Shown: one piece after another, positions 38,763 to 49,548 of the stretch
Layout: every line of letters starts with the position of its first letter
Position numbering within the stretch: position 1 is the stretch's first letter
Assembly (NCBI RefSeq): GCF_009870125.1
Contig: NC_046680.1
Location: forward strand, 16,015,501-16,079,500
DNA length: 64,000 nucleotides
Direction of reading: 5' to 3'
DNA from: Drosophila pseudoobscura
Lineage: Eukaryota > Arthropoda > Insecta > Diptera > Drosophilidae
Notes under the pieces: model-generated
What the model saw: only the letters and a program-made list of their open reading frames with translations
Databases searched by the model: none
Told to the model about the DNA's origin: nothing
Translations under genes and position numbers: made by a program

Positions 38763-40170
38763 ACACATTACACCACTCTCCCCGGGAAACACTAACCACT
38801 CCCACTATCCTCCACAACATCCACCCCAACTCAGAGACAGGAGCTGTCGACTGTTTTTATGTATATTACGAGTTCTCTACGCATATCAATTGTTTAACAT
38901 TTTAATTTATTTTATTGTTTACTGTACACTTCTATTGTAGCCCTAAGTGTTGAATTTTAAAATGTTCATTAAAAGTGCACGCACAACACGTATGTGCACA
39001 AAAGTCCTGCATATACACACCCACACCTGTATGTATGAGTAAGCTTAGACAATTATTTTTTATATTTTATATTGGCCAAGGCATAAGGTTTAGTAATTAA
39101 TTAGTTAACTTTTGCAATACAATGACTTGCATCGAAATTCAGCTTTATCCATTCTGTTGCAACTGTCCATGCCCCACCACACTCAACACTCGCAAAGATA
39201 CAATGTTATATAGAAATATCTAGCCACCACAAAATATTGTAGAGAAATACTTGTACAATATGTACCGACCGGTACAGAACCCAAAGGCAGTTTGAAATGG
39301 TTTAGTTGGACGGACGCTTGAGCAGACCTAAACGAGCTCCTTTTTATGTATGTGTAACCCAGGCAGACCTATAACCAAACAGTGGCGGAAACGAGTCTTC
39401 ATCACTTCCCCCAAATGTATGTACTTCTATGCATGTATATAAGTATATTTCAGACCCGATCCGGAAGAGATCACGCTACTGTTGTACAAAGCACGAGTAA
39501 ATCCTGCATATCAGCATATCTGGCATTGAAGAATAATACAAGATTTGGTACTTCCCTTCAGGGGTGTCTACACACTCTACATGCAAGATCAACAGCTGTT
39601 CGTCTCTTGTAATCATTTTGGAGAATTTACAACCACCAAGCGCCTGTGACGAGCAGAACAATTAGAGTCAAACACAATATACACAATATACCTACATATA
39701 TATCCAAAATATATATATATATATATATAATATACATATGATATCGTTGGGAACTAGAGGAAAACTTACGAGGGAAAAGTGTATTACAATTTTGTAGATA
39801 GCCTTTAGGCCAATGGCCAACTGACATACGTAACCTTATCGCCATTAAAACTAGAGTCAATTCCAAATGGCAGAGGAGGGAGCACCCACTACATAAACTA
39901 CCTGACATGATCTGTTACCAACAGAACAACCGACAACCACCTACACAGTACATACAGAAAATACGCCCGAGAACTGTGCAGCCAAAGCAGTCACAGGAAA
40001 CTACATAAGAAAATGGTAGAACAGCCACTCTCACTGGATTTTTGATAGCGGAAATCTAAGAGATAGTTAACACAGGGCTAATGCGACACAAGTACCCACA
40101 ACTTCATAGCCAAGAGTTATTATGTGTATGTGTATATTAAAAGTATCCAATAAAGTTATCAGTGTGTAAC
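38763..40170 (+). other. 3' UTR of FLVCR with poly(A) signal
   Basis: AT-rich non-coding sequence follows the stop. An ATTAAA variant occurs near 38,968 and a canonical AATAAA at 40,149-40,154, so short and long 3' UTRs are both possible. An AT dinucleotide tract lies at about 39,706-39,735. Scra ends on the opposite strand at 40,511, so the 3' UTRs of the two genes are close and may overlap. Confidence 0.5.
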
Positions 40171-40510
40171 AGCGATTTTACTGGGATTTACATATATATT
40201 TTGAGACACATCCTAAAGGCAATATACATAAGTTCAACATGATCTAGTCGTACATATAAAAGGTATTTAAACAATACTTTATACATATCTAACTCGAACA
40301 CAAACATGTGCCAGTAGAATACGAAGAATTTTTAAATACTGAACAAAGAAACGACAAAAACAAAAAAAGCCAAACGCAATGCAAATTAGAACATTAAAAA
40401 ACTTAAAAAGAGAAAACTTTAAAGAGCCCCCCCCTGTCAGGATCTGGGGTCAGGGGTCATGGGTCACGGGTGACAGCAATTGCAAAAATGTTAGCGGTTA
40501 GTTAGTCCCA

Positions 40511-43500
40511 TCAGTGGGTGGGCCCCCAGGCCCGCAGCAGAGTCAGAGCCTTGTTGAAGTAAGCGGACCACTCTTCACGCTCCTCCTTGGTATCGGCGGA
40601 GAGGAGGTGGCGGACTGTGGTGGTGCGTCCGTTGGGCACTATTATCAGCGACTCTTGATCCGTGTCCTTGGCCGGGCGTTCGCACTCGAGCAGCATGGTG
40701 TTGAGGCGGGCGCAGATGTCGCGCGGCGCGGTGGTGACTTTCTGTGAGCTGCACGCATTCAAATCGATGCTGCCCATGGGAGTCTTCTTCTTCTCATCGT
40801 CGGGGTACTTCCAGAAGTTGAGTACAGAGCCATTGAGATAGCACCAGCGACGATGCCAGGCACCAAAACCGGATATGTCCTCGAACATGGTGAGGAATCC
40901 CTTGTACTCCACGCTCACGGACAGCTCACAGTTGACCTTCATGTGGACGACGCCCTCCAGAGGGCTGACGCCTAGCACTTGGGTTAGCGTCCAGCTGGTG
41001 CGCTGTATCTCTCGCAGCGAGAAAATGGCGAACCCGTATTGCACCAATTGAGGCGTTCGCACTACATGCGGGCCGGCCGGACTCTGTACTGGTGGCATGA
41101 CTAAGCGATTCTCGCCTCCCTTTTTCTTTGGCGTCTTTACGCCGCCCTTCTTGTTCAGGTTTATGTGGTACTTAAGGTCGTGTGGCAACTGATCCCGTTG
41201 GGCCAGCATTCCATAGATTTCAAGTGTGATCTGCAAGGGAAACCTTCAATTAAAGGCGCTCAATCCCCAAAAAATATGCTTTAAACTAACCCGAAAGTCT
41301 GCATAGACATTGTTCAGCTGGAGAACATCGGGAAACTTAACGGACACCAGTCCGGGCATGGTCGGCACAGTCTTGGTGGCCAGCACGTGTTCGTTGTACT
41401 TGAGAAGACAAACGAGATGATGGCCATTGATGCTGCCCGAGGCCATTTTGCGCAAATACTCATGCCGCAACGGAATGGTAATGTCCTTGACAGTCAACAG
41501 ACCCTTTTCTTTTGGTCCACCCACCGGTCGTACGCTGTTTTCCACACGCAGACGCTGTACCTCATCCAAACAGGACTGTCGACGATGAGCTGTAAGAATG
41601 TCGGAATTTAGTTACGGATATAAATGTGAAAAACGTTTACGCGGAACTCACTTGCCAGCAACAGATACCGCTCTCCCTCTACGGACTCTGTGGAGCCGGA
41701 GAACTCCACGGTAGCTGCGCACAGATTCAAGGCCTGACTGGCCTGGCCAATAACTTGCTGCTGCTTGCAGACCTCGCTCAGTAACTTCTTGATCTTGTCC
41801 TGCGCCTGGGTGGCATCATTGGAGTCGCGCGCATTCTGCAGCTCCTCGTCATCATCATCGGTGTGGTCATCCTTGCTGGCTCCGGCACCGGCCTCCGCCA
41901 TCTCGCCATGCTGAGGTGAGTCGTATTCCAGCTTGTGCTTGGCGTGGCAGTCGCCAGCCAAAGCCGATCGCATCACCTGCTGTTCGCGACATATCTTGCG
42001 CACCGGTGTAGAGCTTGAGCTCTGTAAAAGAGTAAAATATTAGCGACACGCTGAAGCGGAGGGTAGGGGTAGGTAACGCACATTTGCACTCTGCTGGCGG
42101 CGATAGAAGCTCACTGTGTGGACGAGGGTGACCAGATTGTCGTTGTCCTGGTTTACGCTCAGCTCCGACCTGACGGGCTGGGCCCCGCTCAGAAGCGGCG
42201 TCTGCACGTCCATGATCTCCTGATGCTCGTCAACAGGCAGGCAGCTCGTTGAAGTCGGGTTTTTTCGGAAGGAGAAGCTATTTGAGGCAGTCGTACCCTT
42301 GCTCTGTAAAAACGGATTATAAGTAGGTGGAACAAAAGAGGAAACAGAGAAAACTTACGCCCAGCGATAGGTGGCTGGAGTTGTGCTCGTCCGCGCCATC
42401 GCTGTCATCATCCTGAGTGCTGCCACAGTCTTCGACCAGAGCCTCATCCAGATAGTCGTCAATGCCCGCCGATACCTGCGACGAATTAACCGAACTGTCC
42501 TGACCCTCGTGGTTGTAGTAGAAATCCTGATCTGCATAGCGCACAGTCTGCAAAGAACAATTAGATTAGTTGCGACCTCCCTCTGATCCCAGAGTTTTCT
42601 ACCTGAACTCACCTTCTTGCCTTGCTGCTGTATCTCCGCCTCATTGCGCTGCACTGCGTTCATAATCTCGCGACCAAGGCTGCCATTGCACATGCCGGTG
42701 CTGCTGTCCTCAGTCTGCGACTGGTCCTCCGACTCATCCATGCAACTGCACGAATCAAAGATAAACGGTTAGTTAAGCAAAATTTTTATTGTTGGCCTTG
42801 TCTAGGGGGAATTAAAGCTATGTGAGGGCTCGTGCTACATCAGTAGATCAGTCAAAAGGTAAGATGGTTATTCAATGCAGAGAAAGAAAAGCAAGCAGGA
42901 GTAGCATTTGTCAGCGCACCTTTCAGTTTCGTCTTGCTCCTGTTGGTCGCTGTCGTCGGTGGCTGTGGCTGTTACCGTCGCACAGCAGTTTTCTCCACTC
43001 GAGTCGAGGTCAGATAGGGCAGGATAAAGGCGCTCTGAATTTGATTTGCGAGCGCGTTTTGACTCCTCGTCGATAATTGGCGCATCCCCAGCTGAAATTA
43101 CAATAGTGTCAGCTACAATGTTCATGTACCATTAATCGGTGCTTACGTGAGCGCCTCTTGCTGGTGGCGATGGCAGGTGAGAGCCCAGACATGGGCGGCG
43201 GTGGCGGCGGCGGCATGGGCCGTACCGCCTTGTATACTGTCACCGGTACTGATGCGGGCGCTGGCGCTGGAGTCGCTCTTGCCGCTGGCTGTGGAACAAA
43301 GAGTTCCTTCTGTTTGTTGAAGCGATTTGCGATGATTTGCATGTCTTCCTGACGCTGGCGATCAATATCCTTAATGCGGCTCTCCGCACTGGACTGGGCA
43401 TTGGCCACAAGGGCAGCCACCTTATCGCGCAACTTATTCTCAGGCTTGGGCTTGTGAGCCGCCCCAGCGCTCACAGTAGAGGAGACAGCAGCCGCTGTGA

Positions 43501-45080
43501 CAGGATGCACAGCAGCAACATGGGCTATGGGATCAGGAAAAGCAGCAATGGGAGTTAGGCTTAATATACCACCGAAGACGCACTCACCTTTCGACTCCTC
43601 TTGTCTGATCTGACTAATGCTGGCTGCAGATGCTATTGGAGCCTTCGGCAGTATGGCCTTATTGTTGCCGGTCTCGAAAAGCTTCATACGCTCCTTAAGT
43701 GACAGCTCGCACGGATCTTTTTGGAAGCGGTGTCCTCCTTGCATCTGTCCTCCAGCGCCCGCTTTGTTTTCAAAGATGGCTGCTCGCCCGGATACTAAGC
43801 CAGACTTGACGCTTGTACCAGATACAGAAGCTATTTTCGTGGATACCGCCGCTGAAGAGGTGGGCCCAAAAGTCCTGGCCACCTTGCTGACCGCCGTCGA
43901 CTTTCCCGGAACTGGCGGCTTGGCAGTGTCAGTTGCATTGGGTGCCGCCTCTCCCTGTTTGGCATAATCATATGTATGTTTAATGGTGGACGAATCACGG
44001 CGTTGAAAACCTTGGGCCTCCAATGAGCTCAGTACCTTGGGATCCCATTTCAATTGCTTTGTTTTCCCGCCTTCGTCGCCCTCGTCTCGCTTAGGCGGTT
44101 GCGGGGCAGGTCCTTTCTCTCCCCGCCGGCTGGGCAACTCAGGTTTGGGTGGAGGTATTGCCACTGCTTCAATTGGTCTGTGCACATCGTGATGCGCTGT
44201 GTCGTCTTCCCACTGGTTAATGGTGTCGGCCAGTGCAGCCAGCTTACCTAATCGCTGTTTGCCCTGACGAGGACACCGTCGACTTGAGCCGTCGTCATCG
44301 TCACCTGCATGGAACTGCGCCTCCGTACGATGGATGGGAGAGGACAGGTCGGCAGTATTGGAGTACAAGTCACCCATTCGCTTCAATTGACTCCTCGAGG
44401 TGTCCCGCAATCTTGCCAGCGGCTGATTGATCGCCTGGACGGGATTATCCACAGCATCGCCAGGCGTCTCCTCGTCATCCGTCACCTCTTGCTCTTGAAT
44501 TTCAACTTGGACCTAGTGGAATGTACATACATATGTGTGAAACAGCGAAGCACAATGAGGAAACTCAATGACAAAGGACACCACCAAAACAAATAGCACC
44601 GAGACAAAGACTAGGGCACGGGAGTGAACACGGGGAAATGAGGACTGAGTAGAAAACTTACCCCAATTGCCTGGGCTGATGTTATGTTAATCTCGATGCC
44701 CATTTCCATGTTTTCTTTGTTGATGGCCGCATAGTGACGCAGCGGCTTGGTTGGCGATGCCTCCAACATTGCCTTGTCCAGGATCACAACTTTGCCGCCG
44801 CCGCTGCTGCTACTGCTGCTGCTGATACTGTGACCTGCTGGCGAGTGACTCCTGTTGGGCATGGGCTTCGTGGGTTCCAAATTTTGAGCCACCGAAGATG
44901 ATGCTACGCTGCACTCGGTTAAAGGAAATTTGCTGGCGTTGCTGATGCCGAGCGCGCGACTGCGCTGTTCCGCCTTTTCAAGCATTTGCTGGAAAATTGC
45001 AACACAAATGCAAATGCAGTTAGACAAAGGGCTTCACTGTGTGCGGGGCCAAAACGTTGTACCTGAGTGAAGGGGTCCAT
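40511..45080 (-). CDS. scra: Anillin (scraps), cytokinetic ring scaffold
   Basis: Eleven coding exons: 45,080-45,063; 44,988-44,662; 44,512-43,588; 43,524-43,147; 43,091-42,920; 42,745-42,613; 42,547-42,359; 42,303-42,082; 42,021-41,652; 41,589-41,291; 41,230-40,511. Total 3,753 nt, 1,250 residues plus stop, about the expected length. The first exon is only 18 nt (MDPFTQ), followed by QMLEKAEQRSRALGIS, the conserved anillin N-terminus. The middle holds actin/myosin-binding region motifs (LKERMKLFE, GRAAIFE), a Pro run (MPPPPPPPM) and basic KRRS. An anillin homology domain starts near residue 835 and the PH domain fills about residues 1,120-1,245 (GFGAWHRRWCYLNGSVLNFW). Anillin links RhoA, septins, actin and myosin II at the cleavage furrow; the PH domain targets septins and membrane. 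It is divergent from the gene at 45,691. Confidence 0.97.
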
Positions 45081-45690
45081 TTTTGTTGCTGCCGATGCTG
45101 ATGCCGCTGCAAATGATGCTATGAATGCGAATATTTATTGCGCGCACTTCAAATATTGTTTTTTCTACTGGCACTACACAATTTTTTTGCTGTCTGCGTC
45201 GCTGTGTTTTTTTTCTTGTTTTCTGTACCGCCCGTTGTTGTTCGAAATTATGCGCGTCGCTTTTTTTTCGGCGGTAGGAAATATACGGTCCGACCCTCAG
45301 AAAAATACCAAAATATGCGGTCTCACTTGAAAAATATACCGTAAATAGACTGACGAAGTTTACATATTCCTCGTTTTTGATATTCCGTGGAATATTACTA
45401 GCTACATAGAATACTTAGCCATGCCCAGACAGTTTAATACGATTGATGAATCGATTTTCTACTTGATTGGCTTAATTTAAATAATTGCTTTTATTAGATT
45501 TCTATATAACGTTGAAAATGAAATTTAATAGATTGATGAAATTGACAAAATATACCATTATATACCGATATACCGTAAAAATACCGCGAAGTATTTAAAA
45601 TACCGTAAACGGTCGCACTACAGTTTGTTTTGAGCGTGCAATTTTGTATTTATTTAAAATCATGTTATTCTTGTAGGAAACTATTGGAAC
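45081..45690. promoter_or_regulatory. Divergent housekeeping-type promoter of scra and the C18orf21 homologue
   Basis: The 610 bp between the two start codons carries at least six ATACCR motifs with A-rich flanks. One at 45,301-45,312 is an exact match to fly core-promoter Motif 6 in reverse complement (AAAWATACYRAM). Others cluster at 45,331-45,342 and 45,550-45,608. Near-matches to Motif 1, the M1BP site (YGGTCACACTR), occur at 45,610-45,620 (one mismatch) and 45,318-45,328 (two). Motif 1 with Motif 6 marks TATA-less housekeeping promoters in flies. The two clusters, one near each gene, suggest two start sites. Confidence 0.65.
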
Positions 45691-46634
45691 ATGGCCGAGC
45701 AAAAGACAGTAGACTTTGTGTGGAACTGCGCACACAAACTGGAAGCACAATCGCACGTCGAACGGCTGCTAAAATCCCATTACATGTGAGTGGCATATGC
45801 AGATATCCTTTGGGACCCAAAATCCAATCTTCATCTTTTGCAGTACAACCTGTCGAAAATTCGCCAGACACAACGTGCAACTCCCCGAAGACAGCTTCGG
45901 AGCGGCACGAATATGCGCCCGCTGTGGAAACCAGTGGACCGATGGCAACTACCAGCTCCACCTGCAGCCCCAGCGCCTGGCGGACACTGCCAAAAGAAAA
46001 AGACTCGTCGCAAAGCTGGAAATGGCCAAGGCGAGTCAACAGAAAGGCTTGCTGAGCACTGGGGCAAGGAACAGGGCCAAGTGGCTGAGGAAGCACATGG
46101 CCAGCAACATTGTGAGTGGCAGAAACTTCGTTTTTATAGAACTCTCTCTAAAACTAAATGCATTTTCAGGTTGTGGACTGTGCCGTTTGTCAGCACAAGA
46201 CAATGCTGTCACTGGAAAAGCGGAAGGGGAAGAAACGGGATAAAGCCAACGATGAAACAATAGCAAGCACAACGCCGACGGCACTTCAGGAGACTGCAGC
46301 CACAAACCAACAAAAAGGAAACAATAAGAGGGTCTTGAATAAAGATATTAAAGCAGGCCAGAAGATTCCACAGCAGGAAAAGGCAAAGGCACCCACAACT
46401 CCAGCACGCCTCACGAAATCTACCCATCCTGCCGCTGCCAAACACAAAACTCCGAAGCAGAAGAACAAAACGAAAGCAGCGCAGTCGGCACCATGCTCTG
46501 GCAATGGGACGAAGACGCAATCAAAGACGCAGAAACAAAACGCGCTGCTGCAGCTGGCTGCTCAGCTGAAGTCGCACGCGTTTAAAGACGCGAGCAAGTC
46601 GCAGCAGAACCGCCTGCAAGCGTTCCTCAAGTAG
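45691..46634 (+). CDS. C18orf21/UPF0711-family zinc-ribbon protein, likely RNase MRP subunit
   Basis: Three exons: 45,691-45,785; 45,844-46,111; 46,170-46,634; 828 nt, 275 residues. Introns are 58 nt each, typical for flies. The N-terminus (MAEQKTVDFVWNCAHKLEAQ) is helical. Paired CxxC motifs at residues 56/59 (CARC) and 125/128 (CAVC) frame a zinc ribbon with an Arg/Lys-rich insert, as in UPF0711 and more distantly Rpp21/Snm1 RNase P and MRP proteins. The C-terminal half is low-complexity Lys/Gln/Thr/Ala and likely disordered. The human member has recently been linked to RNase MRP (proposed name RMP24), from memory; function in fly is inferred. The gene shares a promoter region with scra. 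Confidence 0.78.
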
Positions 46635-49548
46635 CGTGCCAAGCAAAAGCGAAAAGCGCTTGCCAATGGACTTAAGTACACAAGATTGTTGTTTAGTTGA
46701 ATGAAAATACTTGTTATTGCACATAATTAAGCATTAGCACAATACTAAACCCATTGGGGCATGAATCAGAGTCGAGTCTTTGTGGTGCTGAACGGGCAGA
46801 GATCGAATCGATGGTTGCCACAGCCGGCCCCATTATTGAACCAGAGCGAGAGAGCGAGCGACTTGCTGGCTGGCCACTTGATAAAAATAAGCCGATGTGG
46901 GAACCTGTTATCCAGGCCGGCCTGGGTCGAGTCACGCAACTGCAATGGAGTTATCATTACTGCAGTTGGAGCAACATTGCTGCTGTTGCTGCTGCCACTC
47001 CCGTCCAGACGTCCACACTCAAGGTTGCCAAGGTATTGCGCAGCGAACAGGGCCAGCATATTTAATTTATTTCTCGGAGGGCAACATTTAATTAAAATTG
47101 AGTTGTTTGCTATAGCATGTCTCCTCGTCCACGTCCTTCATGGTGCTTCCAAAAAAGGCGACAGACGCGGCTCCGCCACAAATCTTTATCTGCCGCCGAA
47201 TGCACAAAAAGCACACGCACAGACAGCCGCAGATTGGCTTCCCTGCTTCTCTAAAGGCTCTCGGATTTCTTGGTCGCAGAAGAAGCAGCAGCAGCTGCGG
47301 CAACAACATCTGCCTGCTACCGCTTTCTTGTTGGATGCGCACATTAGAAGATTTCTGGTTATTTATGTTGGTTTTGGCATGGAGGAGCCTGTTTTTTGCT
47401 CGCACCGTTTTGGTCATGATGGGCACTAAAATATTATATCAAAGGCGAGCTCTGCAAAACAGATATTTTGGGTAGGGTAGGTAGTTGTTGGCGTCGCACT
47501 AGGACTGGCCTAAACTAAGCTTTTGCCTCTAATAACGTGCCGGCCGGCTTTCCAGCTGTGTCTCCAGCGTTTCCCCAAAAACGAAACGAAACGTAATAAA
47601 ATGATTTGCGAAAACACACACACTCTCTCTCTCACAGACAGACCCGATTGGGCTCCACGACGCTCGGGCACTCGGCTCCTCTGCTTCTGCTCCCACTGCG
47701 AGCAGACAACAGCCCAGTGGAGCGGCGGCCGTCAGTTGATTCTCGCGCACCGAACAAGCCGCGCTTGGTTCTCTACTCAGAGCGGGGAAATGGCTGCCGA
47801 TCGTTCTTAGGCGAGTGCAGAAACAGCAACAGAAACAGAGGACGGAAAAGAAAAGGTGTCAACGTTCTCAGTGCAAACAAGCGCAAAGTGTAATCGTGTG
47901 CTTAAAAGTCCAAAAGAACTGAAAACCGGATGCAAAACTAAATTCTGTGCGTGGATACATTTCGTAATTTGTGGGTCCGGGCTGCAGGAAGGCGACCCGT
48001 CAGAGGCCGTCGTTGGAAAATGACCGGAAATGCACACACATCTATGGAGGCAGAGAGAGAGAGACGACGACGACGAGACCAACTGACACGCCTGCGCACA
48101 GGCCATTCCCCGTTTCATGCCGGAAAAGCCTCTATGAAAACATATTTGTCGGAAAGCAATAGCCTAGCCTGACCAATTTCAAAGAAGCTCTGGCCAGAAG
48201 AAACAGAAGTTTAGGGTTTCGTTTCACATGTGTGTTCAATCAATAAAAAAATAGAAATGTTATGGCGGCGATAAATTGCGATGCCACCGTACAACAATAA
48301 CAACTAACGGCAGCCAAGTGCAAATAATATTACAATTTGCGTTTATGGTGGTATTAAAACTAAAAAGTAAAAGCGTGTACCCCCAGCAAGTGCTGGGAGA
48401 GATGGTCAACAGCACTTGGCACTCATTTGCATGGCGCTGGCGAAGCTCTTTGTTGCTTTCCGGCGACGACACGCGTCGCCATTCAGATGAGTCACAATCA
48501 AAAGGCTTGGCCGTAGAAGGTGGAGGCCCAGGCCAAGGCACAGGCACTGCCTCTTCTGTAAGTGTGTGTCTTTGTGGCACACATGTACATACATATGTAC
48601 ATACATATGTACATATAACTATGTTCAATTCATAGCCACAAAACAGTGGAAACCGCAAGTGACAGAGGAGGTAGAGATAGAGGAAGATATAGAGATTCAC
48701 TTGGCTACACCCCGAGAAGTTCACAGTGCCATTGGGCGCCCGAAACAGATTTCGTAATAACGTTTAATGACAAATACAGTACACAAGCGAGTGTAGAAAT
48801 TTTGTATACTCGCAATCCCCTGTACCCAGTACTGTGTAGTATAGTGGGGAAGAAAAACGAAAAGCATAACGTCATCAGCCGCTGATTTTCCATGAGTTTC
48901 CAGCCAAACGAAGCGTGCAACCAAAAAATAAAAAATGACAAAAAGAAAAACACGATTCAAGCGCAATACAAATTGTATTGTGTTTCGACGCGTAGCTGTT
49001 AGACGATAGAATCAAGTGGTGCTCCCGAGGCTCCCGTAGTGTATATAGTTCATCTATTAATATCCCAACCAGAGCAGACAATGCAGTCAAGGACCACAGC
49101 GGGTTGCTCGTCGGCGCCCTGGGGGAGTTTCAACCTCAACGGAGAAGGCGGTGGAGAACATCCAGCTACACCTTCAGTCGGTCTCTGCTAGTGCGTGTGT
49201 GTCGTGTGTCTCTCAGTCCCTAGTGCTGTAGCTACCCTGCAGTCCACTACTGGGTTCCGTTCCCCTTTGTGATCCCCATTTCCAACCATTTACCCCGCAA
49301 TAAACAGTGCATGTGATCTTATAAAATGTGTTATCTACTTTTGACAGCAAACTGTTAATTTCTAAGGCAAAAAGGCAAAACTGTGTGCATTCGATGAACA
49401 TGACAGATCCGAATCCAAAAACAACCGCCAGAGAAGCCACAATAAAACCCGAGCGAGAAATCAAACGATCTACAGAACAAGCATTCAACGCATATTAACG
49501 CAAAGCGCTTCAAATTAACACTGAAAAACAAACAGAAAAAAATATACA
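46635..49548. other. Intergenic DNA and presumed 5' region of blow
   Basis: Contains the short 3' UTR of the C18orf21 homologue, then about 2.8 kb with no supported coding frame. The blow 5' UTR and promoter should lie here. TCAGT initiator-like sites occur near 47,866 and 49,210, with no clear TATA partner. A palindromic ACATATGTACAT ladder lies at 48,582-48,616. The multi-frame ORFs near 47,500-48,200 show no protein-like composition. Confidence 0.45.

Noticed and set aside
39706..39735. AT-repeat palindrome as a transposon end or terminator
   Set aside because: A simple AT dinucleotide tract within a 3' UTR, with no flanking target duplication or second end.
43158..43967. Plus-strand ORFs opposite scra
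   Set aside because: Antisense shadows of anillin exons; the anillin frame has conserved domains and consistent splice phases.
47523..47893. Overlapping ORFs in several frames upstream of blow
   Set aside because: No domain or coding-type codon use; more likely 5' UTR or intergenic DNA.
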